A DNA stretch of 64,000 bases from Vibrio gallicus. Lineage in GTDB: Bacteria; Pseudomonadota; Gammaproteobacteria; Enterobacterales; Vibrionaceae. The DNA is taken from contig NZ_AP024872.1 of the NCBI RefSeq assembly GCF_024346875.1, forward strand, positions 1 to 64,000, read 5' to 3'. Shown piece by piece: positions 9,039 to 18,994 of the stretch (its first letter is position 1; each line of letters begins with the position of its first letter). Made by a program: the position numbers and the translations under genes. The notes below the pieces were generated by a model. It did not search any database and was not told the origin of the DNA. It saw nothing but the letters and a program-made list of their open reading frames with translations.

Positions 9039-10454
9039 ATGAGTGAGTTTATGGATGACTTAGTATTGAACATCAAAAATTTAGTGTCGGTGTGCTGTTT
9101 TGCTATTGCACTACCAGTAAGTGCGCAGCCGGTTAGTTTTACGCAAGCGTGGTCGATGTTGCAGATGGGAAATAACGGCCTTGCGGCCAGTCAAGCTAAT
9201 GTATCTCGCTATCAAAACCTACAATCAGCGAAAAAGAGCTTGAATCTGCCCTCAGTCACGCTTAGTGCTAATTACACTCGACTTGATGATGATATCACCT
9301 TAGATGGCAACCAGATTGTGGGCAGTACTGGTAACTCAGCGCCACCTGTATTAGCTCCCATCCTAGGCAATATTGTATCGACTATCGCTGAAAAGGATGT
9401 ATTTACCTCTTCTATACGAGCAATATGGCCCATCTTTACTGGCGGAAAGATCATATCGGCTCAATCGATAGCTGAGGCGCAAACGGATGAAGCGCGAGCG
9501 CAATTGGATATGGACCGCCAAGCGAAATATGAAGACTTAACCAAGTATTATTTTGGTGTGGTGCTGTCTAAGCAGGTTCTACAAACCTATATAGCGGTGG
9601 AAAATGGGCTGCAGCAACATGCTGAGTTTGCAGAAAAACTCCAGCAACAAGGACAGATTGCGCGCGTAGAGCGACTACAAGCGGATGCGTCTCTAGCCAA
9701 AGCAGTAGTAGATAGAAAAAAGGCGCAGCGTGACCTTGAGATAGCCACCAGCGCCCTGACTCAGATCCTGAATCAGTCACAATCCGTAAGCCCTTCAACA
9801 AATCTCTTTACTAACAAAAGTTTGCCACCATTACAGGCATTTACCGATGAAACCCTATCGAGTTACCCCGGCTTATCGATTTTAGATGCGAAAGAGCAGC
9901 AAGCTAAGGGGCTGACCAAGATTGAGAAGGGGAAGTACTACCCAGATGTGTATCTGTATGGTGATTATAGCCTGTATGAGGATGACTCCCTTGCCGCTCA
10001 ACTTAAACCAGACTGGTTTGTTGGTATTGGAGTCAATGTGCCGCTTATCGAAAATAGTGGCCGTTCAAGTAACCTAGAGGCGGCGCATAGCGCTGTTTTA
10101 CAGATTTCTCACCTTAGAGCTCAAGCCAAGCAAGACCTTTCGGTATTGGTACAAAAAACGTACCTCGAGGCGCAGCAATCACGTGAAGAGGTTGAGGGGC
10201 TTGAGCCGAGTATTGAGTTGGCGCAAGAGAACCTTCGCCTACGCAAAAAAGCGTTTAGCCAAGGGCTATCAAATTCTCTGGCGGTCGTGGACGCTGAGCT
10301 CTATTTAGCGAGCATTCGTACTCAGCAATATGTGGCTGAGTTTAATTATTTGATTTCATTAAATAAACTTCTCGCTCTAAGTAGCAAAATGAATACCTTC
10401 AAGCAATATGAAAGTCGACAAGTCGTGCAATCAGGAGTAACGATAGATGGGTAA
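9039..10454 (+). CDS. TolC-family outer membrane efflux protein
   Basis: About 471 residues with an N-terminal signal peptide (hydrophobic LVSVCCFAIALPVSAQ, likely cleaved after Ala) and two TolC repeats with long helical hairpins. It should form the outer-membrane channel of the exporter encoded downstream. Two starts are possible: ATG 9039, which abuts the 18-bp palindrome, or ATG 9051, preceded by GAGTGAG. The latter leaves the palindrome fully in the 5' region. The end overlaps the hlyD-like gene by 8 bp. Confidence 0.88.
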   Translation: MSEFMDDLVLNIKNLVSVCCFAIALPVSAQPVSFTQAWSMLQMGNNGLAASQANVSRYQNLQSAKKSLNLPSVTLSANYTRLDDDITLDGNQIVGSTGNSAPPVLAPILGNIVSTIAEKDVFTSSIRAIWPIFTGGKIISAQSIAEAQTDEARAQLDMDRQAKYEDLTKYYFGVVLSKQVLQTYIAVENGLQQHAEFAEKLQQQGQIARVERLQADASLAKAVVDRKKAQRDLEIATSALTQILNQSQSVSPSTNLFTNKSLPPLQAFTDETLSSYPGLSILDAKEQQAKGLTKIEKGKYYPDVYLYGDYSLYEDDSLAAQLKPDWFVGIGVNVPLIENSGRSSNLEAAHSAVLQISHLRAQAKQDLSVLVQKTYLEAQQSREEVEGLEPSIELAQENLRLRKKAFSQGLSNSLAVVDAELYLASIRTQQYVAEFNYLISLNKLLALSSKMNTFKQYESRQVVQSGVTIDG

Positions 10455-11439
10455 TAAAAGATCAACAGCACTGCCGTTTATCGTTGCTATTGCAGCCGTA
10501 ATTGCGCTTATCGGCTATGGGGTTTATCAAGCTTATAAGCCAAAGCCGATTCGAGTACACGGTCAGATCACAGCTCAGCAATACAGCATATCTTCAAAGG
10601 TGGCTGGGCGTATCGATAGTATCGAGGTGAAAAAGGGAGATGTGGTTAGCAAAGGTGACCTTATATTTACCCTATATAGTCCCGAGATTGATGCCAAGTT
10701 GGAACAGGCGAAAGCCGGCCAAGAGGCGGCCGGAGCTCTTGCGCAAGAGGCAGAGAAAGGAGCACGTGATCAGCAAATATCTGCCGCCCGCGATCAATGG
10801 AAAAAGGCGCAAGCTGCGGCTAGTTTGATGCAGAAAACCTTTGGTCGTGTAGATAGCCTATATAAAGATGGTGTCGTAGCCGAACAAAAACGAGACGAAG
10901 CCTTTACCCAGTGGCAAGCAGCTAAGTATACCCAGAGTGCGGCATATCAGATGTATTTGATGGCTCAAGAAGGGGTGCGTGAAGAAACCAAGAAAGCCGC
11001 TAATGAAAAAGTACGTATGGCTGCGGGAGCGGTTGCTGAGGTTGAAGCATATGCAGCGGATACCCAGATAACAAGTTGGTTTGATGGCGAAGTATCACAG
11101 GTGCTGTTACATAGTGGAGAGCTTGCGCCACAAGGTTTTCCAGTAGTGACGCTGACTGACATCGCAGATGTATGGGCGGTATTTAATGTTAGAGAAGATC
11201 TATTGAAGTATTTTGTCAAAGATAGCCAATTTAAAGCCTTTGTGCCGGCATTAGATAAAATGGTGGAGTTTCAGGTGACACATCAAGCGGTAATGGGAGA
11301 TTTTGCCACGTGGCGTGCTACAGATAGCAGTCAAGGATTTGACCTGCGTACCTTTGAGGTAGAAGCCAGACCAATGCAAAATAACGGTGAGTATAAGGTT
11401 GGAATGAGTGTCGCGGTTACTGTGGATGCAACTGAGTAA
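10447..11439 (+). CDS. HlyD-family periplasmic adaptor (membrane fusion protein)
   Basis: A 330-residue protein with an N-terminal membrane anchor (residues about 8-27), a first half lipoyl domain (ISSKVAGRIDSIEVKKGDVVSKGDLIFTLYSPE), a long alpha hairpin rich in Ala, Gln and Lys (about 80-200) and the returning lipoyl/beta-barrel part (SWFDGEVSQVLLHSGELAPQG). It links the inner-membrane permeases to TolC. An AGGAG ribosome site lies inside the end of the tolC-like gene, and 3 bp separate it from the next gene, indicating one operon. Confidence 0.9.
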   Translation: MGNKRSTALPFIVAIAAVIALIGYGVYQAYKPKPIRVHGQITAQQYSISSKVAGRIDSIEVKKGDVVSKGDLIFTLYSPEIDAKLEQAKAGQEAAGALAQEAEKGARDQQISAARDQWKKAQAAASLMQKTFGRVDSLYKDGVVAEQKRDEAFTQWQAAKYTQSAAYQMYLMAQEGVREETKKAANEKVRMAAGAVAEVEAYAADTQITSWFDGEVSQVLLHSGELAPQGFPVVTLTDIADVWAVFNVREDLLKYFVKDSQFKAFVPALDKMVEFQVTHQAVMGDFATWRATDSSQGFDLRTFEVEARPMQNNGEYKVGMSVAVTVDATE

Positions 11440-11442
11440 GCG

Positions 11443-12567
11443 ATGATGAATGCTTTGGTTAGTGAATGGCGTAGGGCTTGGCAAGATAAATGGTTGATTG
11501 CCGCCTTAACTTGGATGCCTATATTAGTGGTTACGCTGATCTGGTGGATATTTTCTAGTGGTATCGCTCGTGAGTTGCCTGTGGGAGTGGTTGATCATCA
11601 GTCGAGTGTAATGTCAGCTGAGTTAGTGCGCTTTATTGATGCTACCGACACCTTAAATGTGAGTGCTCACTACCTAAGTGAGCCGGATGCAGCAGCGGCT
11701 TTAAAAGCCGGAGATATCTATGCTTATGTATCCGTGCCGCTTAATTTCGATCGGGACATCTTTTTTTCAAGCCCGCCCCAGGTATCGGTGTTATACAACA
11801 GCCAGTTTATTTTAGTGGGCAAACTGATTAATGCCGCGATGTTGCGCGCCTTGGGAACCTTTGATGCTCAAATAGAGGTGGTAAAGAAGCTTTCGAGAGG
11901 TAATGCAACCACAATGAGCGCACTGGGGCAATCGGTCGCCGTACAGACTCAGATAACCCCTTTGTTTAATCACAACAGCAACTATTCTCAATTTTTAGTC
12001 TCCGCAATAGTGCCAGCTATCTGGCAGATCAGTATTTTTGCTGCAACCATCTTATTGTTGGCTATGCACCAACGAACAGGCAGCTTTGCGCAAGGGTTCT
12101 GCGTTAGGCGACTGTTTGCAGTATTGGCTTGTTACTGGCCGCTGTTTGTTGGGCAAGGAGCGGTATTTTTAATGTGGATGTATGGCGTGCTAGGCTGGCC
12201 AATGCATGGCAGTTTTGTGGTGCTAATCATTGGGCAAATGGCTGCGGTATGCGCGTGTATGCTGATGGCTTCATTATTCTTTTTTATCACCTTGGATGCC
12301 GCCAGATCTATGAGTCTGGCAGCCGCTCTGACTGCCCCAAGTTTTGCCTTTATGGGAGTAACATTCCCAACTACTGATATGAACAGCTTGGCACTGATCT
12401 GGCGAAGCCTATTGCCAATTAGCCACTATATAGAATTGCAGATTAGTCAGGTTTCATACGGAGCGGATGCGATAAGCTCGTTGGCGCACCTTATGCCAAT
12501 GCTTGGCTATCTAGTAGTGGTGATTCTACTATCTAGAATTATTCCCAAAAAGCTGGGGGCTGTATGA
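11443..12567 (+). CDS. ABC-2 type permease, exporter subunit 1
   Basis: A 374-residue protein with the ABC-2 membrane fold: an N-terminal membrane helix (about 18-38), a periplasmic domain of about 130 residues, and five or six helices in the C-terminal half. It resembles YhhJ/YbhR-type permeases. It starts 3 bp after the hlyD-like gene and overlaps the second permease by 4 bp (ATGA). Its substrate is unknown; related systems export drugs or lipophilic compounds. Confidence 0.85.
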   Translation: MMNALVSEWRRAWQDKWLIAALTWMPILVVTLIWWIFSSGIARELPVGVVDHQSSVMSAELVRFIDATDTLNVSAHYLSEPDAAAALKAGDIYAYVSVPLNFDRDIFFSSPPQVSVLYNSQFILVGKLINAAMLRALGTFDAQIEVVKKLSRGNATTMSALGQSVAVQTQITPLFNHNSNYSQFLVSAIVPAIWQISIFAATILLLAMHQRTGSFAQGFCVRRLFAVLACYWPLFVGQGAVFLMWMYGVLGWPMHGSFVVLIIGQMAAVCACMLMASLFFFITLDAARSMSLAAALTAPSFAFMGVTFPTTDMNSLALIWRSLLPISHYIELQISQVSYGADAISSLAHLMPMLGYLVVVILLSRIIPKKLGAV

Positions 12568-13685
12568 GTTGGCGAGATGTTCTATATGCTGAAATTAAGG
12601 CTATAATCTGCAATCCCGTAGTGATGTTAACGGTATTTGGCGGGGTACTATTTTATTCGCTGCTGTACCCATTACCTTATGCAAAGCAAACGCCATTAGA
12701 GCAAAAGGTTACTATCGTAAACCTTGATAACAGTAAGCTGAGCTATGATTTGGAACGCATGGTTGATGCGACGCCTCAAGTCAGTATTGCGCGGCGAGCG
12801 CACTCTATAGAGCAAGCAAAACAGCAGTTTTTGGATGGCACGGTGAGTGGGGTCTTGGTCATTCCTGAGCACTTCTATAAAGACCTATTACTAGGTAAAT
12901 CACCAACCTTAGCCTATGCAGGAGATGCATCGTACTTTTTAGTATACGGCACTATTGTTGAAGGACTGGCGAGAGCTGGGGGTACTATAGCCGCACAGGC
13001 GAAGGTTGCTCGTCTAATTATGGATGGGGAGCCGAGTGTTAGCGCACAAAGCCATTACCACTCGATAGATACCAATATTAAGCCGGTTTTCAACGCCAGT
13101 ATGGGGTATATCAATTATGTAGTGCCGGCTGTGTTCGTGCTAATTCTACAACAGACCCTGATCATTGGTATTGGCGTGGTTGGAGCGAGCGATAAAGCGC
13201 GACATAGCCCTAAACAATTGCTAGTTAGAGTGACGCTGTTTATTGCTATCTATCTGATTTTAATGGGGTACTACTTTGGATGGAGCTTTCATTTGTATGG
13301 AATCGAGACCCATGCACAGCTATTCCAGTTATTGTTATTTGCGATACCTTTCCTGTTGAGTGCTTGTCTACTCGGGGTTTGCCTCGGACTGTGGGTGCCG
13401 CGCAGAGAGTGGGTCACAGTGGTTGTTCTGATGAGCTCTATGCCCTTGGTGTTCAGCGCAGGCTTTATCTGGCCTTTAGAAAGCCTTCCTCAGCCGATGA
13501 TCTGGCTATCGAACCTATTTCCAAGTACTCCTGCAATACAAGGATTTTTGCGATTAAATCAAATGGGAGGGGAGTTTGAGCAGGTTTTGCAAGCGTATTT
13601 TTTGATGCTAGGACAAAGTGTACTGTGGGGAGGCATCATGCTGGTATTACGCCGATTTAAAGGCCGCGCTCATCAATTAGCCTAG
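12564..13685 (+). CDS. ABC-2 type permease, exporter subunit 2
   Basis: A 373-residue paralogue of the preceding permease with the same layout: N-terminal helix, periplasmic domain, C-terminal membrane helices including a conserved MPLVFSAGFIWPLESLP segment. The pair presumably forms a heterodimer. No ATP-binding cassette gene follows (the next gene is on the opposite strand), so energy must come from an ATPase encoded elsewhere or from another mechanism. Last gene of the operon. Confidence 0.85.
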   Translation: MSWRDVLYAEIKAIICNPVVMLTVFGGVLFYSLLYPLPYAKQTPLEQKVTIVNLDNSKLSYDLERMVDATPQVSIARRAHSIEQAKQQFLDGTVSGVLVIPEHFYKDLLLGKSPTLAYAGDASYFLVYGTIVEGLARAGGTIAAQAKVARLIMDGEPSVSAQSHYHSIDTNIKPVFNASMGYINYVVPAVFVLILQQTLIIGIGVVGASDKARHSPKQLLVRVTLFIAIYLILMGYYFGWSFHLYGIETHAQLFQLLLFAIPFLLSACLLGVCLGLWVPRREWVTVVVLMSSMPLVFSAGFIWPLESLPQPMIWLSNLFPSTPAIQGFLRLNQMGGEFEQVLQAYFLMLGQSVLWGGIMLVLRRFKGRAHQLA

Positions 13686-13774
13686 ACTCACAGATATTAC
13701 TGTATAAATGAAAATGAGGGAATAAGGCCCCCAACGCTACAACGAAAGGGGCTGTCGATTCACAAAAGCGGCGG

Positions 13775-15970
13775 TTAGATATGCTTCTTTAGCAGGTATT
13801 GGGTAAATAGATCCGCATCTACCGGTTTACTGTAGTAGTAGCCTTGCGCGTAGTGACACTCTCTGTCGGATAGATAGTCGGCAGTCCATTTATCCTCAAC
13901 CCCTTCAGCTACAACAGCTAAACCTAAAGATTTTGCCATTGCTAGGACCGCGTTTACCAGAGTTTGTGACTGTATGTCTTGCTCTAAATTGGTAAAGAAG
14001 CTGCGATCGATTTTTAGTTTATCAAATGGAAATTTTTGTAGATAGCTAAGGGTTGAGTATCCGGTACCAAAGTCATCCAAAGATAGCCCAACGCCCAATC
14101 GCTTTAGGTTGTTTAGGGTTTCAAGGACATCACCATTAGAGTCGATCAGCACAGTTTCAGTTATTTCCATGTTTAGATACTTAGGGTCTAATGCGGTGGA
14201 GTGTAAAACATCATTAATCATACGCAGTAGAATATCTGTATTTCTAAACTGTATTGAAGAAAAGTTTACATTGATAATAATAGGGTTAATCTCATGCCAT
14301 TCACGGGCTTTTTTACATGCTTCTAATAGCACAAACTCACCCACATTCATTATCATGCCATTTTTTTCAGCAATCGGTATAAATTCAGATGGTGATATAA
14401 AGCCTAACTCATCGTCATTCCACCTAAGTAGTGCTTCGGCACTAATTATTTTCCCAGATGAAATATCGATAATTGGCTGATAGTAAACCTCCAAATCTTT
14501 ATTGATAATGGCTTTACGCATCTTCATATCAATTTCAATATTTCGTTTGTTTATTTTCTCTAGACTAGTATCAAAGTAATTATACCCATTACGACCGGTG
14601 TTTTTGGTACGATACATGGCCATATCTGCGCGATTTAGAAGTAGAGTTGCATTGTCACCGTCTTCAGGATAGCGAGAGATACCCATACTGGCTGAGATAT
14701 ATAGATATTCGTTGTTGATTAGAAATGCTTTGTTGAAGGCTGTTTTTATATTTTCTAAAATAGCATTTGAATCATCTTTTATTTTAGGCAATAGCACCAA
14801 AAACTCATCGCCACTGAGTCGTGCTACACTCGCACTCTCTCCGACTACGGACTTGAGCCTCGTTGACACCTGTTTGAGTAGCTCATCACCGACTAAATGC
14901 CCTCGAATATCGTTGATACCTTTAAAGTTGTCTAAATCAATAAACATGGCAAGTAGCTTTTCGCTGGTGGCTTGACACTCTTCAATAGCGGATTCAAACA
15001 AACTAATCGCATACTTTCGATTTGGAAGGTTGGTTAAGTCATCATAATTTGCTTGTTTTGTTAATTTGTTCTCGATTTCATTGCGAGAGCTGATTTCTGA
15101 TTCAAGGTTTTTATTAACCTTTATTATTTCTTTAAATTTGGTTTCTTGAGATAAGAAAACTTTATATTGATATAAGCTGTATATTAAAAATAAAGCAATA
15201 GGAATGAAAAATAAATATATTATCCACACTGTAAAATCTGGATTTACAAAGTAATCACTTTGTTTTTTATTGATGAGTGCATGTATATGGAAAGGTGTGC
15301 CTTGTACCAATGAATTATAATACAGACTTTCTTTTGAATATCCTGTGTTATAAAGTACTACCTTATTGTTATTTACGTTAAAGTATATCTGGCCGTCTAG
15401 ATGAATTTGAGTATCTATATTTGTTGTTATTTCATTTAATTTGTCGGCGCTAATATTTCCGACCCAGTATACAGTATGGTTATCTTTAAATATTATAGGG
15501 AGCGATAGCTTAAGTGAGTTATTATCAAAGCTGAATGTTATTTTATCTTTGATGTCATTGTTGTTGAGTGAAAAGTCGGCTTTATTAAAACTATTACTAC
15601 TTATCCTATTACCATAGATATCTTGCATGGTGACTGTATCAAAAGATGAAGGTGAAATGACATATTCACCAGCCTCACCTGATTTACCATTATTATTTAT
15701 AGCTGAATGTGAGTCATTAACACTGTTTTCAATTGCCGATTCAATTAATGATGATTTTAGCTCACTGATTACATAAGATATTGATGTGATGTAGTTATTT
15801 AGCTCTAGGCTCTCTTCAATCGACTTAGATTGCTTGAGTTTGTCATGTTGAGATTGTGAAAAAGATACAATCAATACGATGTACGATATGGCGACCAGCG
15901 TGCTGAACTTCAGCAGTATTTTGGATTTCTTCAGGTTCATCATTATTTTATCTAAATTTAGTAATATCAA
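13775..15970 (-). CDS. GGDEF-EAL c-di-GMP turnover protein with periplasmic sensor
   Basis: About 731 residues: one membrane helix near the N-terminus, a periplasmic sensor region of about 210 residues, a second helix near 250-270, then GGDEF (about 305-465) and EAL (about 480-730) domains. The cyclase signature reads SGDEF, a variant compatible with activity. The phosphodiesterase motifs look complete (EALLRW, EITET, DDFGTGYS, KIDRSF). It may therefore make, degrade or do both to c-di-GMP according to the sensed signal. Possible later starts are the tandem Met at about 15943/15940 (MMNLKKSK). Monocistronic. Confidence 0.92.
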   Translation of the reverse strand: MILLNLDKIMMNLKKSKILLKFSTLVAISYIVLIVSFSQSQHDKLKQSKSIEESLELNNYITSISYVISELKSSLIESAIENSVNDSHSAINNNGKSGEAGEYVISPSSFDTVTMQDIYGNRISSNSFNKADFSLNNNDIKDKITFSFDNNSLKLSLPIIFKDNHTVYWVGNISADKLNEITTNIDTQIHLDGQIYFNVNNNKVVLYNTGYSKESLYYNSLVQGTPFHIHALINKKQSDYFVNPDFTVWIIYLFFIPIALFLIYSLYQYKVFLSQETKFKEIIKVNKNLESEISSRNEIENKLTKQANYDDLTNLPNRKYAISLFESAIEECQATSEKLLAMFIDLDNFKGINDIRGHLVGDELLKQVSTRLKSVVGESASVARLSGDEFLVLLPKIKDDSNAILENIKTAFNKAFLINNEYLYISASMGISRYPEDGDNATLLLNRADMAMYRTKNTGRNGYNYFDTSLEKINKRNIEIDMKMRKAIINKDLEVYYQPIIDISSGKIISAEALLRWNDDELGFISPSEFIPIAEKNGMIMNVGEFVLLEACKKAREWHEINPIIINVNFSSIQFRNTDILLRMINDVLHSTALDPKYLNMEITETVLIDSNGDVLETLNNLKRLGVGLSLDDFGTGYSTLSYLQKFPFDKLKIDRSFFTNLEQDIQSQTLVNAVLAMAKSLGLAVVAEGVEDKWTADYLSDRECHYAQGYYYSKPVDADLFTQYLLKKHI

Positions 15971-16242
15971 CTTTGGCTATATTGATTGTAAGTGAATAGT
16001 TATGGTTTGAAATTGTCATTAATCAATATTAGCTGTGACTTTATGAATTTTATCCCTAGTGGTTAGGATAAATATTACTAGTCATATGCATTGGGTTTCT
16101 TGTGGTTGGTGTTTTTAATACTTAGTTAAAATAATCTGCGCGGATAATTTATTGAATAAGAGAGTGAAATACTAAGGCTATTTTACATTGCGACAAAGGA
16201 AGCTAAGGGGGGAGTATCGGTTGTTATCAATTACAAAGTAAT
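15971..16242. other. AT-rich intergenic region
   Basis: No gene or RNA recognised. It should contain the promoter of the GGDEF-EAL gene on the minus strand. Confidence 0.4.
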
Positions 16243-16265
16243 AGGGCTGGAATTAATCCAGCCCT
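16243..16265 (-). terminator. Hairpin after 96-aa gene
   Basis: Nine-bp perfect stem AGGGCTGGA/TCCAGCCCT just beyond the minus-strand stop. The following tract (ATTACTTTGT) is only moderately T-rich. Confidence 0.6.
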
Positions 16266-16270
16266 AGGGT

Positions 16271-16561
16271 TTACTGCATGAGCTCATTCTGCTGTATATC
16301 TTGATAAACAGCACTTAATACAAACAAGTCTCCTTGCCATATTTTAAAGTCGAGGCACCACTTGGCGAACTCTTCTCTCTTTGGTTGAGCAATACCGACC
16401 ATTTCACAATGGCGTTCACAAAATACGTCCCAATCATCAGGGTGTAAAAAGCGAGTGGCAGGCGTTTCTAAAAGGTAGCTATCCATAAATTGTTTACGCT
16501 TATTTGCCAAATCCTGCTGGCTCAAGCTAAGGGTGTCGAATCGGCTAGAATAGGGATTCAT
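16271..16561 (-). CDS. Hypothetical protein (96 aa)
   Basis: A small soluble protein starting MNPYSSRFDTLSLSQ, with aromatic and acidic content (HPDDWDVFCERHCEMVG, KIWQGDLFVLSAVYQDI). No signal or membrane segment. I do not recognise it. The intact frame and the hairpin after it support a real monocistronic gene. Confidence 0.6.
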   Translation of the reverse strand: MNPYSSRFDTLSLSQQDLANKRKQFMDSYLLETPATRFLHPDDWDVFCERHCEMVGIAQPKREEFAKWCLDFKIWQGDLFVLSAVYQDIQQNELMQ

Positions 16562-16822
16562 AGTCTTTTTTACCTTAGTTCTGGAGTCAAATTCAGGGTA
16601 TGGATAGTGGAGGTAAATAACAATGAATATCGTTTATTAAGTATTGTATTCGTGAGCTACTAGACACTAATCTGAAAGTGATTTACCGCAACCAAGTGCA
16701 TTAAATTGGCGACATATAGATGGATTTTTAGCTGGTTTGGTGGGTTTTTATGCGTAAATTGATTGATAATGAGTCAATCCACCCTATTGAAGGATGGATT
16801 TATAATAAAGCTAAACGTATGC

Positions 16823-17383
16823 TTATAGAGCGAAGTTGACGATTGGGAAGCACTTCAAGAAGCCGTTGTCGGCACAGTTGATAAGACCGACTTGCACACC
16901 TTTAATATTGTGGGTGTGGTTGAAAATACCAACCTGTACTTCGGATTGATTTGACAAACTAACCGCACCAAGGTCGACAAGGGTTTGCCCTTTAGAGAAG
17001 TTGACAAATGAAAGGTTTACACCGTTTACATTGTGGGTGAGGTTCACAGCGCCAACGTTGACACCTTTCGTCAGGCCTTTGTTGTAGTTAAAAATACCAA
17101 AGCTTGCTCCAGTCATCGATTGATTGACTTTATTACCGCCAAAAATACCCCAGTTTACACCTACAGTATTGTTAGTTTCAGACATACCCAATAGTGAGAT
17201 ATCAAGGCCTGTAACGCTGTTTACTTTACCGTGAAGCGCCGATAAACGTACGCCTTTGACTGCGGATTGATGTGGTGCATTGAAGTGATTCACAGAAGAA
17301 AACATAACTGGGCTTTCTGATGCAAATGCCATTGAAGACGCGAGAGACGCTGCCGCTACAGCAGTAACTAATAGTTTTTTCAT
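16823..17383 (-). CDS. Secreted LA_2272-like surface repeat protein
   Basis: A 186-residue protein with a clear signal peptide (MKKLLVTAVAAASLASSMAFA). The mature part is built of about 20-residue repeats of the type GVNVGAVNLTHNV and GVQVGLIN, alternating Gly-Val/aliphatic and Asn, as in the LA_2272 family. Such repeats suggest a beta-solenoid or an outer-surface/periplasmic role. Two Cys near the C-terminus (NCADNGFLKC) could form a disulfide. Monocistronic; function unknown. Confidence 0.72.
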   Translation of the reverse strand: MKKLLVTAVAAASLASSMAFASESPVMFSSVNHFNAPHQSAVKGVRLSALHGKVNSVTGLDISLLGMSETNNTVGVNWGIFGGNKVNQSMTGASFGIFNYNKGLTKGVNVGAVNLTHNVNGVNLSFVNFSKGQTLVDLGAVSLSNQSEVQVGIFNHTHNIKGVQVGLINCADNGFLKCFPIVNFAL

Positions 17384-17566
17384 TTTCTACCTGTGTGTTA
17401 AACATAACAAATATCACCTAGGTTCATGATATGTAATAAGAATGAACAAAATAAGTACAAATAATGGAATGTAAGGTTTAGAGGAAAAAACGGGGAGTGA
17501 TTACTGACTTTACTGTGGTGGCAACTGCGCGGATAGCGGTTAAACAGGTTGCGGGTCTGCGCCAGT

Positions 17567-17588
17567 CACCCCAGCTGTAGCTGGGGTG
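17567..17588. terminator. Hairpin between S33 peptidase and repeat-protein genes
   Basis: Ten-bp perfect stem CACCCCAGCT/AGCTGGGGTG with a two-base loop, about 30 bp beyond the peptidase stop. No T-run follows, so this may be an attenuator or processing hairpin instead of a true terminator. Confidence 0.45.
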
Positions 17589-17618
17589 TAGAGTGAAGGA
17601 TCTCGAGTCAGCGACTTA

Positions 17619-18917
17619 TTAACCCTGATCGAGATTGGATTGAATGGCATCAGTTAGGGAAGTGAGTCGAGTTAGAATTCGACTGCCATCGGCACGCAAG
17701 CCATTGTGCTCATACTCATTGGTTATCCAAGCGCGGCTATTTGGTATCTGAGAAAGGGTTTGGCGGCTCAAATCCATCTCAACAAACATATCATCCGCAT
17801 ACACAGCGCATGCCACAGGTACTGTGTTCTGTGCGAGTAGCTCTGCATTATAAAGTGCAGGCCAGTCTGCTTTGTTAGCTAGTATTTCGGCGGCAGATTG
17901 AAGAGGCTTTAGGTTGGTATATTGTTCAAACATCCACGGAAAGACCATTTCTCCTGTGAAGTAGAAGCTATTGCCTGGTTTATAGTTGAACTCTGGGTAC
18001 TGCTGGCGAACGCGATGAGCGCTCCATTGTGAAGCAAATCCTTGGCAGTAGATCGATTCGTGTAAGATGGCGTAGATAGGGTTGGTTTGAAATCCTTGCT
18101 GAGCGAGCATTTCATTTAGGAAGGCATAGTTAAGCACTTGCTTACCATCGACCTCGATAAATGCGCTTTCAAGTAGGTAATAGGTAGGCAAGAAAGTACC
18201 ACTCATACCAAAATTGATCCCGAGCTGTTGGAACTGCTGTACGGTAAAGCGTTGTCCATTTGGAAGAAACTCTTCATGGGTCATCAAGTGATCAGCTATC
18301 TGTTGACACATCTGCTGCGCTTTAGGGAATTGCTCGAAGAAAGCCTCGTTTTTTTGCTTGGTGCGCTTGAAGGTTGCGTTGTATACCTCGTCAGGATGCG
18401 CAGATATAGAGGGTACGCCTCCGGTAATATATGAACGCAATAGGCTTTGCGGAAACATAGAAAGGTAGGTAAGGGTACAAAACCCGCCGAAGCTTTGGCC
18501 TAGGGTTGCCCATTTGTCTATGCTTAACTGTTCACGTATTTTTTCCGCATCACGGATAATATTGTCAGCTCTAAATAGGCTTAAATAGTCAGCTTGCTGC
18601 TGTGCATTCATATGAGCCAGAGTTTGATGATTTATCGGGCTACTAAATCCAGTACCTCTTTGATCTAAAAGAAGTATTCTATAATTTCGTAATGCAGTAT
18701 TTAGCCAAGCCAAATCAGAAGTAGGGCGGGGCGATTGAAATCCTGGTCCCCCTTGAAAGAACACCAGCCACGGCGTATCTGCGTTGTGCTCTGCTGTCGT
18801 TACCTCACGAGCAAAGACGGTGATCTGCTTGGATTTCGGGTCTTGGTAGTCTAATGGAAGACTAAAATAATGAGGAACGAAGTGCTGTCCGTTATCGGTA
18901 AAGGTTTGTCCTTTCAT
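17619..18917 (-). CDS. S33 family alpha/beta hydrolase (prolyl aminopeptidase type)
   Basis: A 432-residue cytoplasmic hydrolase of the proline iminopeptidase family, which removes N-terminal proline from peptides. The oxyanion motif is FFQGGPG, DQRGTG is the family signature, the nucleophile lies in GQSFGG, and the acid and base candidates are in YADDMFVEMD and EYEHNGLRADG. No signal peptide. The length is typical of the longer, V. cholerae-type branch. Monocistronic. Confidence 0.88.
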   Translation of the reverse strand: MKGQTFTDNGQHFVPHYFSLPLDYQDPKSKQITVFAREVTTAEHNADTPWLVFFQGGPGFQSPRPTSDLAWLNTALRNYRILLLDQRGTGFSSPINHQTLAHMNAQQQADYLSLFRADNIIRDAEKIREQLSIDKWATLGQSFGGFCTLTYLSMFPQSLLRSYITGGVPSISAHPDEVYNATFKRTKQKNEAFFEQFPKAQQMCQQIADHLMTHEEFLPNGQRFTVQQFQQLGINFGMSGTFLPTYYLLESAFIEVDGKQVLNYAFLNEMLAQQGFQTNPIYAILHESIYCQGFASQWSAHRVRQQYPEFNYKPGNSFYFTGEMVFPWMFEQYTNLKPLQSAAEILANKADWPALYNAELLAQNTVPVACAVYADDMFVEMDLSRQTLSQIPNSRAWITNEYEHNGLRADGSRILTRLTSLTDAIQSNLDQG

Positions 18918-18994
18918 GTCAAATACTGCAGTTTGGAGAGTTGAGCCGATATTTTATCATTATCCATGAGCTGTGGCTTATTAAGATATGTCCG

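Noticed and set aside
15221..15229. DnaA box TTATCCACA
   Set aside because: Single copy inside the GGDEF-EAL coding sequence; no cluster, so chance is the simplest explanation.
16998..17016. Additional parS2-like site in the repeat-protein gene
   Set aside because: Only the left half (TTTACA) matches; the right half is TGTGGG.
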